From positions 1 through 36,374 of the forward strand of contig JAJRXC010000108.1 in NCBI GenBank assembly GCA_024276495.1: a stretch of DNA of 36,374 nucleotides. The letters run 5' to 3'. This document shows positions 8,071 through 15,544 of this stretch, piece after piece. How positions within the stretch are numbered: the first letter of the stretch is position 1; every line of letters starts with the position of its first letter. The DNA is from Actinomycetes bacterium (GTDB taxonomy: Bacteria > Actinomycetota > Acidimicrobiia > Acidimicrobiales > Aldehydirespiratoraceae). The notes below the pieces were generated by a model, which was not told where the DNA came from, searched no databases, and saw only the letters and a program-made list of their open reading frames with translations. A program made the position numbers and the translations under genes.

Positions 8071-9891
8071 TCACGGCGGGGGTGGGATCGCCGTGGCGAG
8101 CGAGTCGAGGATCGCCGCGGCGAGGGCGTCGGCTTCCTCTGCGGTCGTCCTCAACACGGGGTCGTCCTCGGGTCGTGCCTCCGGCCACTCGATCGGGTCC
8201 GGGAGGAACGCGATCCGTGCGTTCAGGGGGAGGTCGGGGTGCGTCGCGTGGTACAGGATCACACCGCTCGCAGGGTCGGCGTCGGTCCACACCATCCAGC
8301 CGTTGTCCCAGCCCACGGCGTTCGCATCGCAAACGTCGCACCCGGGGGTGTCGTCCCAGCGGTAGTACCACGTCACCGAGAGCACGTCTGCGTTCCCGAG
8401 CGACACCTCGAGGAGTTCCTGGATCGGGACGTCCCCGGCCATGGTCGCCCGGTACAGGTACGGCCTCCAACCGTCGGGGGGAAGGTTCGCGAGCACGGCG
8501 CGGACCATGGCGTTCGACAGGGTCGGCGCCTCACCGCCCGCACGCACCGAGCGGATGATCGCTCCGGGGTCCTCATCGTCGACCGTGACCCACGACGGGC
8601 TGACGATCTCGTCGGTGATCTCCGGCTGGTCCCCGATCCCGGAACCCGAAGCCGGGGAGACGACCGTCGTGGTGGTCGCGAGCCCGTCCTGTGCGTCCGG
8701 GGGCGGGACGGTCGTCGTCGGGGCCCGATCCGGGTCGCAGGTGCTTCGCTGGATGATCTCGAGCATCTGTGCGGCTTCCTCGACCGTCGGTAGGCTCCCG
8801 TCCGAGCGCACCGACGTGGCTGCGTCCTCTTCGAGGTACCGCTCGGCGAGGACGACGAGGTCGGGGTCGTCCGCCGAACAGAGCTCGATGAACCGCTCAC
8901 CCCATACGAGCGGGGAGGTCTGTGTGAGCCCGAGGCCGTTGACCCAGGTGGACGTCTGTCCCGCGAGGTCCGTCCCGGCCCGCACACCGTACGTCTCTGC
9001 GCACGCCACGATCTGGATCACGCGTGGTTCCACGTCGCCGTAGGTGCCGCCGGCGATGATCCCGCCGTCGAGACCCCACCAGAACGGGTCCCCCTCCTCG
9101 ACAGTCGTGACGCCGGGAACCGCCATGAGGGCATCGAGGAGGTCGGAGGGAGGTTGGCCGGTGACCGGGATCGTGCGCGTGAGGTAGACCCCGGGTGAGC
9201 AGTCGAGTCGCCCGATGCTCGAGGCCCAGCCCACGGGCGCGGCCGTGGGGTAGCGATCGCGTCGCTCGAACGTGAGCGTGACCGCGTCGGTGGTCCACGT
9301 CATCGTGTCTCCGTCGATGGTGAGGCCGACGCCGTCCGAGCCGGTCTCGAGTGCCGCGAGCACGGCGGGTTCGGGTGTCTCGTCGACGCACCCTGCGGCT
9401 TCGACGACGATCTCGCCGAACACCAGGCGGTCGCCGTCGGAGAGCGCCACCGTGGTCGGGCTGACCCCGTTGCACCCCGTGTAGCCGGTGAGGGTGTCGC
9501 CGCTGATCTCGATCCACGCAGGGACCCGGCCGTTCGCGGTGAGCGCCGCCTCGTCCACCGCTTGCGTCGTGTCGTTGGAGGTGTAGGCGGCAAGTACCCA
9601 GATCCCCTCCACGGACGGCTCGGAGGTGGTCGTCGTGACCCCCGGTCCGGCCACCCCGTCGGAGTCGGTGACGTTCGACCCGATCAAGGATGCGATGCCG
9701 ACCACCAGGAGCGTGACGGCGGCGGCAGCGGCGAGGATCACGATCGGCCGCCACCGCGTGAGCGGGGGCTCGACGCGTCGCAACGTTGCGTACCCGGCGG
9801 TGATGGACCGCAGGCTCGGGGCTTCCGGGGCGAGCTCGACGAGGTCGTCGAGGGCGCGTCTGGCCTCGTGGATCAGGTCGTCTTCATGCAT
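8071..9891 (-). CDS. Single-pass membrane protein with extracytoplasmic META (HslJ-like) domain, probable sigma-factor regulator
   Basis: 606 residues. An acidic cytoplasmic N-terminus of about 45 residues is followed by one membrane helix (about 48-70), a Thr-rich linker, and a META/HslJ-like domain (about 95-215) marked by GTWVL-like GIWVLAAYTS, TGYTGCNG and a second Cys. The rest, about 390 residues, is an exported region I do not recognise, with a Thr/Pro-rich segment near its middle. The ATG at 9891 overlaps the ECF sigma-factor stop by 8 bases. The geography (short cytoplasmic head, one helix, long outer part, coupled to a sigma gene) is that of anti-sigma factors, but no ZAS zinc motif is visible, so that role is inferred. 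Confidence 0.7.
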   Translation of the reverse strand: MHEDDLIHEARRALDDLVELAPEAPSLRSITAGYATLRRVEPPLTRWRPIVILAAAAAVTLLVVGIASLIGSNVTDSDGVAGPGVTTTTSEPSVEGIWVLAAYTSNDTTQAVDEAALTANGRVPAWIEISGDTLTGYTGCNGVSPTTVALSDGDRLVFGEIVVEAAGCVDETPEPAVLAALETGSDGVGLTIDGDTMTWTTDAVTLTFERRDRYPTAAPVGWASSIGRLDCSPGVYLTRTIPVTGQPPSDLLDALMAVPGVTTVEEGDPFWWGLDGGIIAGGTYGDVEPRVIQIVACAETYGVRAGTDLAGQTSTWVNGLGLTQTSPLVWGERFIELCSADDPDLVVLAERYLEEDAATSVRSDGSLPTVEEAAQMLEIIQRSTCDPDRAPTTTVPPPDAQDGLATTTTVVSPASGSGIGDQPEITDEIVSPSWVTVDDEDPGAIIRSVRAGGEAPTLSNAMVRAVLANLPPDGWRPYLYRATMAGDVPIQELLEVSLGNADVLSVTWYYRWDDTPGCDVCDANAVGWDNGWMVWTDADPASGVILYHATHPDLPLNARIAFLPDPIEWPEARPEDDPVLRTTAEEADALAAAILDSLATAIPPPP

Positions 9892-10318
9892 CGAGCACCC
9901 CCTCGAGCTTGCGCTTGGCGAGGTGGAGGTACCGCCGGACCGTGGCCGGTCGGCACCCCATGTACCGTGCAGCCTCGTCGCTGGTCATCCCCACCCAGTA
10001 CGACAGGTAGATCGCCGCTCGCTGCTGGATCGGGAGCCCGACGACGGCGTCGAAGACGTCGGGCCGGGCGTCGGCGGGCTCGACGGCCTGGTCGACCAGC
10101 GGGAGCATCCGCCTCTGCCGCTTGCGGTCCATCGCCTCGTGGAACACGGACTTCATCAGGTACGGGCGGGGCGCCTCGAGGTCCGAGAGCGTCCGTCCGG
10201 ACCTGTACACCCGTGCGATCACCGTTGACAAGACATCCTCCGCGTCCGACGGTCCAACCAGGACGGTCGCATACCGGATCAGGTCGCCTTTGAGCTCCCT
10301 GTAGATCGTTTCGTCCAT
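9884..10318 (-). CDS. ECF-type RNA polymerase sigma factor
   Basis: 144 residues from ATG 10318; a second ATG at 10333 would add five residues. Region 2 spans about 8-70, with DAEDVLSTVIARVYRS as the core-binding part and RPYLMKSVFHEAMDRKRQRR as the -10 recognition helix. Region 4 spans about 92-140, with a helix-turn-helix in MTSDEAARYMGCRPATVRR followed by YLHLAKRKLEG. The size fits small ECF factors of the SigE-like groups of actinomycetes. AGGGG lies just upstream of the chosen ATG. Its stop overlaps the META-domain membrane protein, which is probably its regulator and is cotranscribed with it. Confidence 0.85.
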   Translation of the reverse strand: MDETIYRELKGDLIRYATVLVGPSDAEDVLSTVIARVYRSGRTLSDLEAPRPYLMKSVFHEAMDRKRQRRMLPLVDQAVEPADARPDVFDAVVGLPIQQRAAIYLSYWVGMTSDEAARYMGCRPATVRRYLHLAKRKLEGVLDA

Positions 10319-10426
10319 CCCACCCCTAAACACGGTTGGAACCCCGTTTCTGTTGCACGCGATCTCAGGATCTCTCGTCGAGGGCGTGGCCGATGCTAGG
10401 GACTCGGGTACCCGGCGGGTGTCCTG

Positions 10427-11446
10427 TCAGGTCGCGTGGAGCTCGAGGATGTCGCCGTCCTCGACGACGTGGTCGCGTCCGACCTGCTGGGCGTCGAAGT
10501 CGGCGGCGCCCCACAGGCGTGCGTACCGGAACCCTTCGGCGATCTCGCGGTGTACGAGCCGTGCAACGTCGAGCACGGTCGCACCGTGCCGGACCGTGTA
10601 GGGCCGGTCCAGGTCCGGATCCTTCCCCGGGATCTTCGTGTACACCCGCACGACGCCGAGATGTTCGAAGAGCCACTCACCGAGTTCGTCGATCCCCTGC
10701 CCGGTCTCGGCCGACACGGCGAGGCACGGGTAGCTCACCTCGGCGAGCTCCTCGAGGATCGCCAGTTCCTCGCTCGGGTCGGACCGGGCGTCCGACTTGT
10801 TCGCCACCAGCAGCGTCGGCAGGACCTTCGTGAAGAGCTCGGCCTCCTGTTCGTCGGCGACGTCGCCGTCACCCGGCCAGCGATCGGTCAGTTCGACACG
10901 GCGCTCTCGGAGCAGTTCGTGGAGGACGACGACACGCTCCACGCAACCGGGCTTCGAGAGGTCCACGACGAGCAGGCACCCGTCCGCAGGTTGCAGCGCG
11001 TTGGAGATCCACGGGATGGGGTGCTCGACGGCGATGGGAGGCAGGTCGACGAGTTGGATCGACACGTCGCGCACCGGCATCATCCCGGGGAGCGGGAACT
11101 GGGTCGTGAACGGGTACGGGCCCGTCTGGGCGTGTGATCCGGTCGCCCGCACGTGGAGCGTCGACTTGCCGGTGTTCGGTGGTCCCAGCAGAGCGATCTG
11201 CCCTGCCCCTTCCGACTTGACGACGGTGGCAGGCCCGGTCCTCGCGCCGCCCTTCGCGGGCCCCGCCAGCTCCTCGGTGAGCTCCTTGATCTTCGCCTTG
11301 ATGTCGGATTGGAGGTGCTCGGTCCCCTTGTGCTTGGGGATCGTCCGCAGCATCTCCCTGAGGGCGTCGAGACGTTCGGCGGGTTCCTTCTCGCGGCGGT
11401 AGCGCTCCTCGGCGGCCTTGTAGGCGGGGGTCAGGTTCGCCGGCAT
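10427..11446 (-). CDS. DRG-like GTPase with C-terminal TGS domain
   Basis: 339 residues of the Obg/DRG superfamily. The N-terminal helical region (1-75) with IPKHKGTEHLQSDIKAKI resembles the DRG helix-turn-helix. The G domain has P-loop GPPNTGKST (88-96), NKSD (216-219) and SAETG (G5). The C-terminal TGS domain covers about 262-339 and ends in VEDGDILELH. The G3 motif reads DLPP instead of DxxG, which is unusual, and the strand after the P-loop has HVRATGS. DRG proteins act on ribosomes, and this one is probably a translation-associated GTPase (inference). It lies downstream of tRNA-Gly on the same strand with 56 bases between. Confidence 0.83.
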   Translation of the reverse strand: MPANLTPAYKAAEERYRREKEPAERLDALREMLRTIPKHKGTEHLQSDIKAKIKELTEELAGPAKGGARTGPATVVKSEGAGQIALLGPPNTGKSTLHVRATGSHAQTGPYPFTTQFPLPGMMPVRDVSIQLVDLPPIAVEHPIPWISNALQPADGCLLVVDLSKPGCVERVVVLHELLRERRVELTDRWPGDGDVADEQEAELFTKVLPTLLVANKSDARSDPSEELAILEELAEVSYPCLAVSAETGQGIDELGEWLFEHLGVVRVYTKIPGKDPDLDRPYTVRHGATVLDVARLVHREIAEGFRYARLWGAADFDAQQVGRDHVVEDGDILELHAT

Positions 11447-11502
11447 GGCGTCACATCACCCGGCCGTTCGCCGTGTCGGGATCGAGACGTGGGGACACAT
11501 CG

Positions 11503-11576
11503 TGGAGCGGGTGAGGGGAATCGAACCCCCGTATTCAGCTTGGGAAGCTGATGTTCTGCCATTGAACTACACCCGC
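11503..11576 (-). tRNA. tRNA-Gly (anticodon CCC), CCA encoded
   Basis: The minus strand folds into a full cloverleaf. The acceptor GCGGGTG pairs with CACCCGC, the D arm contains GTTCAATGGCAGAAC, the anticodon stem TCAGC/GCTGA closes the loop TTCCCAA (anticodon CCC), and the T arm is GGGGG-TTCGATT-CCCC-like. The discriminator is U, followed by an encoded CCA at 11503-11505. A TAGACT -10 box lies at 11586-11591. It reads GGG codons. Confidence 0.95.
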
Positions 11577-11585
11577 GCGGCGACA

Positions 11586-11591
11586 AGTCTA
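11586..11591 (-). promoter_or_regulatory. -10 box of tRNA-Gly
   Basis: TAGACT on the minus strand, 9 bases upstream of the mature 5' end. The same hexamer serves the catabolic operon at 33642-33647. Confidence 0.45.
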
Positions 11592-11604
11592 CCCCACCCT
11601 CTTT

Positions 11605-11666
11605 CTCAGGGGTTCTGGCGTGGCTCGCGGGAACATGTTCCCGGCAGCCACGCCAGAACCCCTGAG
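11605..11666. repeat. 62-bp near-perfect palindrome (copy 1 of a pair)
   Basis: Inverted repeat with 31-base arms and two mismatched positions, centred at 11635/11636 on GGGAACATGTTCCC. The outer arm contains TTCTGGCGTGGCT and its complement. It lies between the minus-strand tRNA promoter and the plus-strand methyltransferase promoter, so it is not placed as a terminator. It shares 10 of 13 bases in that arm segment with the palindrome at 12294-12347. Confidence 0.9.
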
Positions 11667-11676
11667 AGGGCTCGGC

Positions 11677-11682
11677 TAGGCT
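11677..11682 (+). promoter_or_regulatory. -10 box for a leaderless methyltransferase mRNA
   Basis: TAGGCT (TAnnnT), 7 bases before the ATG at 11690. No good Shine-Dalgarno spacing is available. Confidence 0.5.
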
Positions 11683-11689
11683 CGGAGTC

Positions 11690-12295
11690 ATGAAGCACGA
11701 GTTCGAGGATCACTCGTGGGTGGCGTTCATCGAGGCCACGGCGACCCGAGGTCCGTACGAGTTCTTCCACTCGGCGATGGAGTTCGTCGACGGGAACCGT
11801 GGTGCGGGCCGACAGGCCATCGACCTCGGATGCGGCGGTGGCGCCGACACCAGGAACCTCCTCGCTCGGGGATGGCGGGTGCTCGCCGTCGATGCCGAGC
11901 CGCACGCCCGGGTCGCCCTCCTCGAGCACACGACACCGGCCAACCTCGAACGGCTCGAGATCGCCATCGGCATGTTCGACGAGGTCGAGCTCCCCGAAGC
12001 CGACCTCGTGTACGCCCAGTTCTCGTTGCCGTTCGCGGGTGACCGGCTCGGTGCCTCGACGCGCAACGCGCTCGCGGCGATCGTCTCGGGTGGTGCGTTC
12101 GTCGGGCAGTTCATCGCTGCCGAGGACGATTGGGCGTCGGACCCGAACGTCGCGGTGGTCGACCGTGCATGGATCGAGCGAACGTTCGAGCCGTTCGCGA
12201 TCCTCGACATCGACGAACGCAAGCACCACGGCGCCGGCGGGCCCGACGGCGCCACGAAGCACTGGCACTACTTCCACATCCGCGCCCGCCGCTAG
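11690..12295 (+). CDS. Class I SAM-dependent methyltransferase
   Basis: 201 residues. The SAM-binding motif I is AIDLGCGGGADTRNLLARG (about 43-61), followed by the acidic strand LAVDAEP and a motif II/III region with DLVYAQFSLPF. The protein is short, with a minimal Rossmann core and a KHWHYFHIRAR C-terminal strand, as in the TehB/UbiE-like small-molecule methyltransferases; the acceptor is unknown. The start ATG lies 7 bases after TAGGCT, implying a leaderless mRNA. The gene is exactly bracketed by two related long palindromes, and its TAG stop overlaps the right-hand one. It converges on the beta-lactamase-fold gene. Confidence 0.85.
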   Translation: MKHEFEDHSWVAFIEATATRGPYEFFHSAMEFVDGNRGAGRQAIDLGCGGGADTRNLLARGWRVLAVDAEPHARVALLEHTTPANLERLEIAIGMFDEVELPEADLVYAQFSLPFAGDRLGASTRNALAAIVSGGAFVGQFIAAEDDWASDPNVAVVDRAWIERTFEPFAILDIDERKHHGAGGPDGATKHWHYFHIRARR

Positions 12296-12347
12296 GCGTC
12301 TGGCGTAGATTCCGGCGATATATCGCCGGAATCTACGCCAGACGCCT
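12294..12347. repeat. 54-bp perfect palindrome (copy 2 of the pair)
   Basis: Perfect inverted repeat with 27-base arms, centred at 12320/12321 (CGATATATCG in the middle). The arm segment GTCTGGCGTAGAT resembles the 11605-11666 copy. It exactly fills the gap between two convergent genes: its first bases lie in the TAG of the methyltransferase and its last base is in the TGA of the hydrolase. A hairpin would form in both transcripts, but no T tract follows on either side. Confidence 0.93.
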
Positions 12348-13204
12348 CAGGGGACCTGGAGGGTGAGGAGGTCGTGGGCGGGGATGACGGTACCGGGGAA
12401 CGATCCCCCGGCGCGGGCGACCATCTCGGCGACGGCCTCGTCGGACTTCTCGCGGACATGGGTGAGCACCAGCGTCCCGACCCGGGCCTCGTCTGCGATC
12501 GCGACGGCCTGGGGCACACCGGCGAGCACGTTCGTGGTGAGGAACTCCTCGTACGGCGACGCGATCTCCTCCTCGGAGAGGTACGCGCACATCACCAACA
12601 CATCGGCGTCCGCGGCGAGGAGGCCCAGATCCCTGCCGGAGACGGCATCGCCGGAGATCGCAACGCTGTGTCCGTCGGCTGTGACGCGGAACCCGATGGC
12701 CGACCACTCGTCCGCCGACAGGTCGAGGGCGGTCGCTCCGTGCTCGACCTCGCCGACCATCACCCGGACCCCGCGTTGAAGGGTGACGTCTCCGGCGATG
12801 ATGTCTCGTACCTCGACCATCGACGCAGGAGACTCGAGCTTGCGCGACAAAGCCCACTCCTCGACGATCCGGAAGGTGATGTCCCTCGCGTACACGTGAG
12901 AGAACAGCGCGTCGACGATCTCAACGGTCCCCGGCGGCCCGTGGATGGGGAGGGGTTCGGTGCGCCCGTTGTTCCACATCGCCATGAGCAGGTCACCGAG
13001 GCCGCCGATGTGATCGAAGTGGTGGTGGGTGATGAACACGGCATCGAGATCGACGACGTCGATGCCGCTGCGCACGAGTTGCGTGGAAACTCCCCGGCCG
13101 GCGTCGAAGAGGAGGCGCAGGCCCGCGGCTTCGACGAGCGTCGCGGGGCCCTGGCGTGTGGGGTCGGGTCGTGGTCCCCCGGTTCCGAGGAAGGTGATGC
13201 GCAT
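12347..13204 (-). CDS. Metallo-beta-lactamase-fold hydrolase (RNase Z / arylsulfatase-like)
   Basis: 285 residues. The zinc motif H-x-H-x-D-H is at 60-65 (THHHFDHIGGLGDLL), preceded by the MRITFLGTGGP N-terminus typical of the RNase Z/arylsulfatase/PqsE-like branch. A GDAVSGRDL stretch supplies the bridging Asp, and LVLTHV plus a C-terminal PAHDLLTLQVP strand supply further His ligands. No exosite arm of true tRNase Z is obvious, so it is more likely a general phosphodiesterase or esterase-type hydrolase. TAGGGT ends 6 bases before the ATG, so it is probably leaderless. It lies 40 bases downstream of nfuA on the same strand but seems to have its own promoter. Confidence 0.83.
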   Translation of the reverse strand: MRITFLGTGGPRPDPTRQGPATLVEAAGLRLLFDAGRGVSTQLVRSGIDVVDLDAVFITHHHFDHIGGLGDLLMAMWNNGRTEPLPIHGPPGTVEIVDALFSHVYARDITFRIVEEWALSRKLESPASMVEVRDIIAGDVTLQRGVRVMVGEVEHGATALDLSADEWSAIGFRVTADGHSVAISGDAVSGRDLGLLAADADVLVMCAYLSEEEIASPYEEFLTTNVLAGVPQAVAIADEARVGTLVLTHVREKSDEAVAEMVARAGGSFPGTVIPAHDLLTLQVP

Positions 13205-13210
13205 CCCATC

Positions 13211-13216
13211 ACCCTA
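13211..13216 (-). promoter_or_regulatory. -10 box for a leaderless hydrolase mRNA
   Basis: TAGGGT on the minus strand, 6 bases upstream of the ATG at 13204. Confidence 0.45.
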
Positions 13217-13244
13217 GAACGGGGAGCGACGCCCGGGGTCGGCG

Positions 13245-13877
13245 CTACTTCTTGGACTGCTCGTAGTAGGGGTTCTCGCCGGCGTTGTGGTCGGTGACGT
13301 CGATCACCTGAAGCACATCGGGCACCATCGCGACGATCGTCGCCTCGATGCCCTGCGAGAGCGTGACCCCGGCGAGCCCACAGCCCTGGCACCCACCGCC
13401 GAGGCGCACGTACGCGACGGACCCTTCGACCGCGACGAGTTCGACGAACCCCCCGTGTGAGGCGATCGCCGGGTTGATCTGGGTCTGGATGACCTGCGCG
13501 ACCTGCTCGGCCGCCGGCCCCGACAGATCCGGCGGCGGCCCGTCCCCGAGGATCTGGGGTGATGGGGAGTTCGGGTTCTCGATGCTCATCCCGGGCTGGA
13601 GCAGGTTCTTGGACATGTCGAGGACGGCGCCGGTGAGGTTCGTCACGCTGCTCGTCGGGATCGCCACCGGGAGGTCGCCGTGGTGCTCGACGACGTCCTC
13701 GGGATCGAGTTGGTCGAGCGGCGTCATGTGCATCGCGTACGTGAACTCGGTGCCCTTGGCTCCCGAGATGGCGAGCACGAGTGCGAGGCTCTCCGCGTCG
13801 GGTTCTGCCGAGCGGATCTCGAGCAGCTTGGTGAGCGCGGCATCAGTGATCGTGAGGATGCGAGAATCAGTGGTCAT
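13245..13877 (-). CDS. nfuA: Fe-S cluster carrier NfuA-like (degenerate A-type domain + NifU domain)
   Basis: 210 residues in the two-domain NfuA layout. The N-terminal HesB/IscA-like region (about 8-100) lacks the three ligand cysteines of true A-type carriers. The C-terminal NifU domain (about 121-198) has GGGCQGCGLAGVTL with Cys163 and Cys166, which bind a bridging [4Fe-4S] cluster at a dimer interface. Function: cytoplasmic delivery of Fe-S clusters. TAGGCT at 13885-13890 lies 7 bases before the ATG, indicating a leaderless mRNA. It is divergent from the ATP-grasp gene, and the two start regions lie very close or overlap. No suf or isc genes are in the window. Confidence 0.87.
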   Translation of the reverse strand: MTTDSRILTITDAALTKLLEIRSAEPDAESLALVLAISGAKGTEFTYAMHMTPLDQLDPEDVVEHHGDLPVAIPTSSVTNLTGAVLDMSKNLLQPGMSIENPNSPSPQILGDGPPPDLSGPAAEQVAQVIQTQINPAIASHGGFVELVAVEGSVAYVRLGGGCQGCGLAGVTLSQGIEATIVAMVPDVLQVIDVTDHNAGENPYYEQSKK

Positions 13878-13884
13878 GACTGCG

Positions 13885-13890
13885 AGCCTA
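13885..13890 (-). promoter_or_regulatory. -10 box for a leaderless nfuA mRNA
   Basis: TAGGCT on the minus strand, 7 bases upstream of the ATG at 13877; the same hexamer and spacing as the methyltransferase gene. Confidence 0.5.
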
Positions 13891-13962
13891 TCGTCCGGTG
13901 CGTTGGGTCAACCCAGCGATGATACGGACGCGACACCGCGAAGGAAACGGAAATCTCTCATC

Positions 13963-15201
13963 GTGCTGGTGATCCCCTCGGGGAGCTACCGCACGGCGGA
14001 CTTCGTGGCGGCGGCGAGAGACCTCCGCGTCGACATCGTCGTGGCGTCCGACGGCGACCTTCCCATGGGCGGGATCGGCAAGGCCAGGACGATCACGATC
14101 GACTTCGGTCGGCCCGAATGGTCGGCGGCGCGCATCGCCAACCTGACGCCGTCGCCCGACGCGGTCATCTCGGCCGGGGACCGGGGGGTGACGATCGCAG
14201 CGATGGCGTCGCGCATCCTCGGTGTTCCGGCGAACCCCGTCGGTGCGGTCGCGGCGACCCGCGACAAGGGACACATGCGCGGCCTGCTCGACGGCGCCGA
14301 CGTGCCGCAGCCCCGGTTCCGACTCGCCGCCGCGGGGGAGGTCGAGCGTCGGGCGGACGAGCTCGGATATCCCTGCGTGGTCAAACCGAGGGGGCTCTCG
14401 GCGAGTCGAGGCGTCATCCGGGTCGACGCACCCGGTGAGGCGTCCGCCGCCGAGCGGTGGGTGCGCGACATCGTGACGACGGCCGGCGGAGACGCCGACG
14501 AGTCGCTGCTCGTCGAAACGTTCGTGCCCGGCGAGGAGGTGGCACTCGAGGGCATGCTGATCGACGGCGACCTCGTCGTGCTCGCCCTGCTCGACAAGCC
14601 CGACGCCCTCGACGGCCCGTTCTTCGAGGAGACGATGTTCGTGTCGCCGTCCCGTCACGGCGCCGCGACGCAGCGTGAGATCGTATCGGTCGTCCGGGCG
14701 GCGACACGTGCGCTCGGCCTCGTCACCGGACCCGTCCACGCCGAGGTGCGGTGCGGCCCCGACGGTGTGTTCCTGATCGAGGTCGCCGCCCGCTCCATCG
14801 GCGGCCTGTGCGGGCGTGCCCTCACGTTCGGGCTGCTCGGGGAATCGCTCGAGTCGGTCATCATCCGCAGTGCCCTCGGGATGCCGGGCAGGGACCTCGA
14901 CGCGGGTGCTCACGCCACGGGCGTGCTGATGCTGCCGATCCCGCACGACGGTGTGCTCGTGTCCATCGACGGCGTCGAGGACGCCCTCCGGGTCGACGGC
15001 GTCACCGAGTTCGATCAGACGATCCCGGACGGACGGCGTGTGCTCCCCCTCCCCGAAGGCGACCGCTACCTCGGGTTCCTCTTCGCCAGAGGGGTGACCC
15101 CCGACGCGGTCGAGGACGCCCTGCGGGCAGCCCACGAGCACCTCGTGATCACGATCGATCCCGACATCGACCCCGACGCCGCGTCCCCCGTCTGTCGCTG
15201 A
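13963..15201 (+). CDS. ATP-grasp domain enzyme (carboxylate-amine ligase-like)
   Basis: About 412 residues. An N-terminal pre-ATP-grasp Rossmann-like region (LVIPSGSYRTADFVAAARDL) leads to the ATP-grasp core: CVVKPRGLSASRGV (phosphate-binding Lys and Gly-rich loop), LVETFVPGEEVALEGML (adenine hinge and acidic strand) and EVAARSIGGLCGR (the Mg-binding E-x-x-x-R-x-G-G). Members of this family join a carboxylate to an amine through an acyl phosphate. The C-terminal domain is like that of biotin-carboxylase or CarB-type ATP-grasp proteins. The start is uncertain: GTG 13963 begins the conserved strand, TTG 13903 follows TATCGT by 8 bases, and ATG 13876 would overlap nfuA. The substrate cannot be named. 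Confidence 0.78.
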   Translation: MLVIPSGSYRTADFVAAARDLRVDIVVASDGDLPMGGIGKARTITIDFGRPEWSAARIANLTPSPDAVISAGDRGVTIAAMASRILGVPANPVGAVAATRDKGHMRGLLDGADVPQPRFRLAAAGEVERRADELGYPCVVKPRGLSASRGVIRVDAPGEASAAERWVRDIVTTAGGDADESLLVETFVPGEEVALEGMLIDGDLVVLALLDKPDALDGPFFEETMFVSPSRHGAATQREIVSVVRAATRALGLVTGPVHAEVRCGPDGVFLIEVAARSIGGLCGRALTFGLLGESLESVIIRSALGMPGRDLDAGAHATGVLMLPIPHDGVLVSIDGVEDALRVDGVTEFDQTIPDGRRVLPLPEGDRYLGFLFARGVTPDAVEDALRAAHEHLVITIDPDIDPDAASPVCR

Positions 15202-15272
15202 GCCACACGCGCGGCGCCCGTCCGCTCGCGAGCCGCCGCCGAACTGTCGCCGGGGAATCGTGGGAGTGGGGA

Positions 15273-15488
15273 TCAGGTGAGGAGGCTCGCGGCGCCCCAC
15301 ACGGAGATGAGGAGGCCGACGCCCAGGAGCCAGTAGGCGCGGACGGCGCGGAACTCTCCGGTCGCCTCTCTGGGTGTGACGCCCCGGCGGTGCTGGATGA
15401 TCGCGAAGAGGTTCCCGAGCACCATCGCAGCCCCGAAGGCCAGGGCCATCTGTTTGACGAGCAGGTCGAGGTCGATGAGCTGTTCCAC
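15273..15488 (-). CDS. Small conserved-looking membrane protein, two helices
   Basis: 71 residues from GTG 15488, with two hydrophobic helices (about 11-34 and 51-69) joined by a basic loop (IQHRRGVTPREATGEFRAVR). Longer upstream reading to 15629 is Arg/Gly-rich and overlaps the neighbouring gene and its promoter, so it is rejected. TAGGTT lies exactly 7 bases before the GTG, the leaderless spacing seen elsewhere. I do not recognise a family. It is divergent from the next membrane protein, and the two promoters are back to back. Confidence 0.65.
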   Translation of the reverse strand: MEQLIDLDLLVKQMALAFGAAMVLGNLFAIIQHRRGVTPREATGEFRAVRAYWLLGVGLLISVWGAASLLT

Positions 15489-15495
15489 GGCGCCC

Positions 15496-15501
15496 AACCT
15501 A
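15496..15501 (-). promoter_or_regulatory. -10 box for the small membrane protein
   Basis: TAGGTT on the minus strand, 7 bases upstream of GTG 15488. It lies 30 bases from the oppositely oriented -10 at 15532-15537, so both promoters share the DNA between them. Confidence 0.45.
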
Positions 15502-15531
15502 CCCGGTGTGGGCGTAAACCAGCGACCCGAT

Positions 15532-15537
15532 ACGCTC
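15532..15537 (+). promoter_or_regulatory. -10 box for a leaderless membrane-protein mRNA
   Basis: TACGCT, 7 bases before the ATG at 15545. Confidence 0.5.
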
Positions 15538-15544
15538 AGCGACC

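Noticed and set aside
12294-12347. Ordinary rho-independent terminator
   Set aside because: No T tract on either side and a related palindrome sits in a divergent promoter region, so a plain terminator reading does not cover both copies; hairpin termination here is still possible.
13888-15300. Long open frame (about 470 codons) on the minus strand opposite the ATP-grasp gene
   Set aside because: Its translation is rich in Arg, Gly, Asp and His with no motif; it is the mirror of the coding strand in GC-rich DNA, while the plus strand has clear ATP-grasp motifs.
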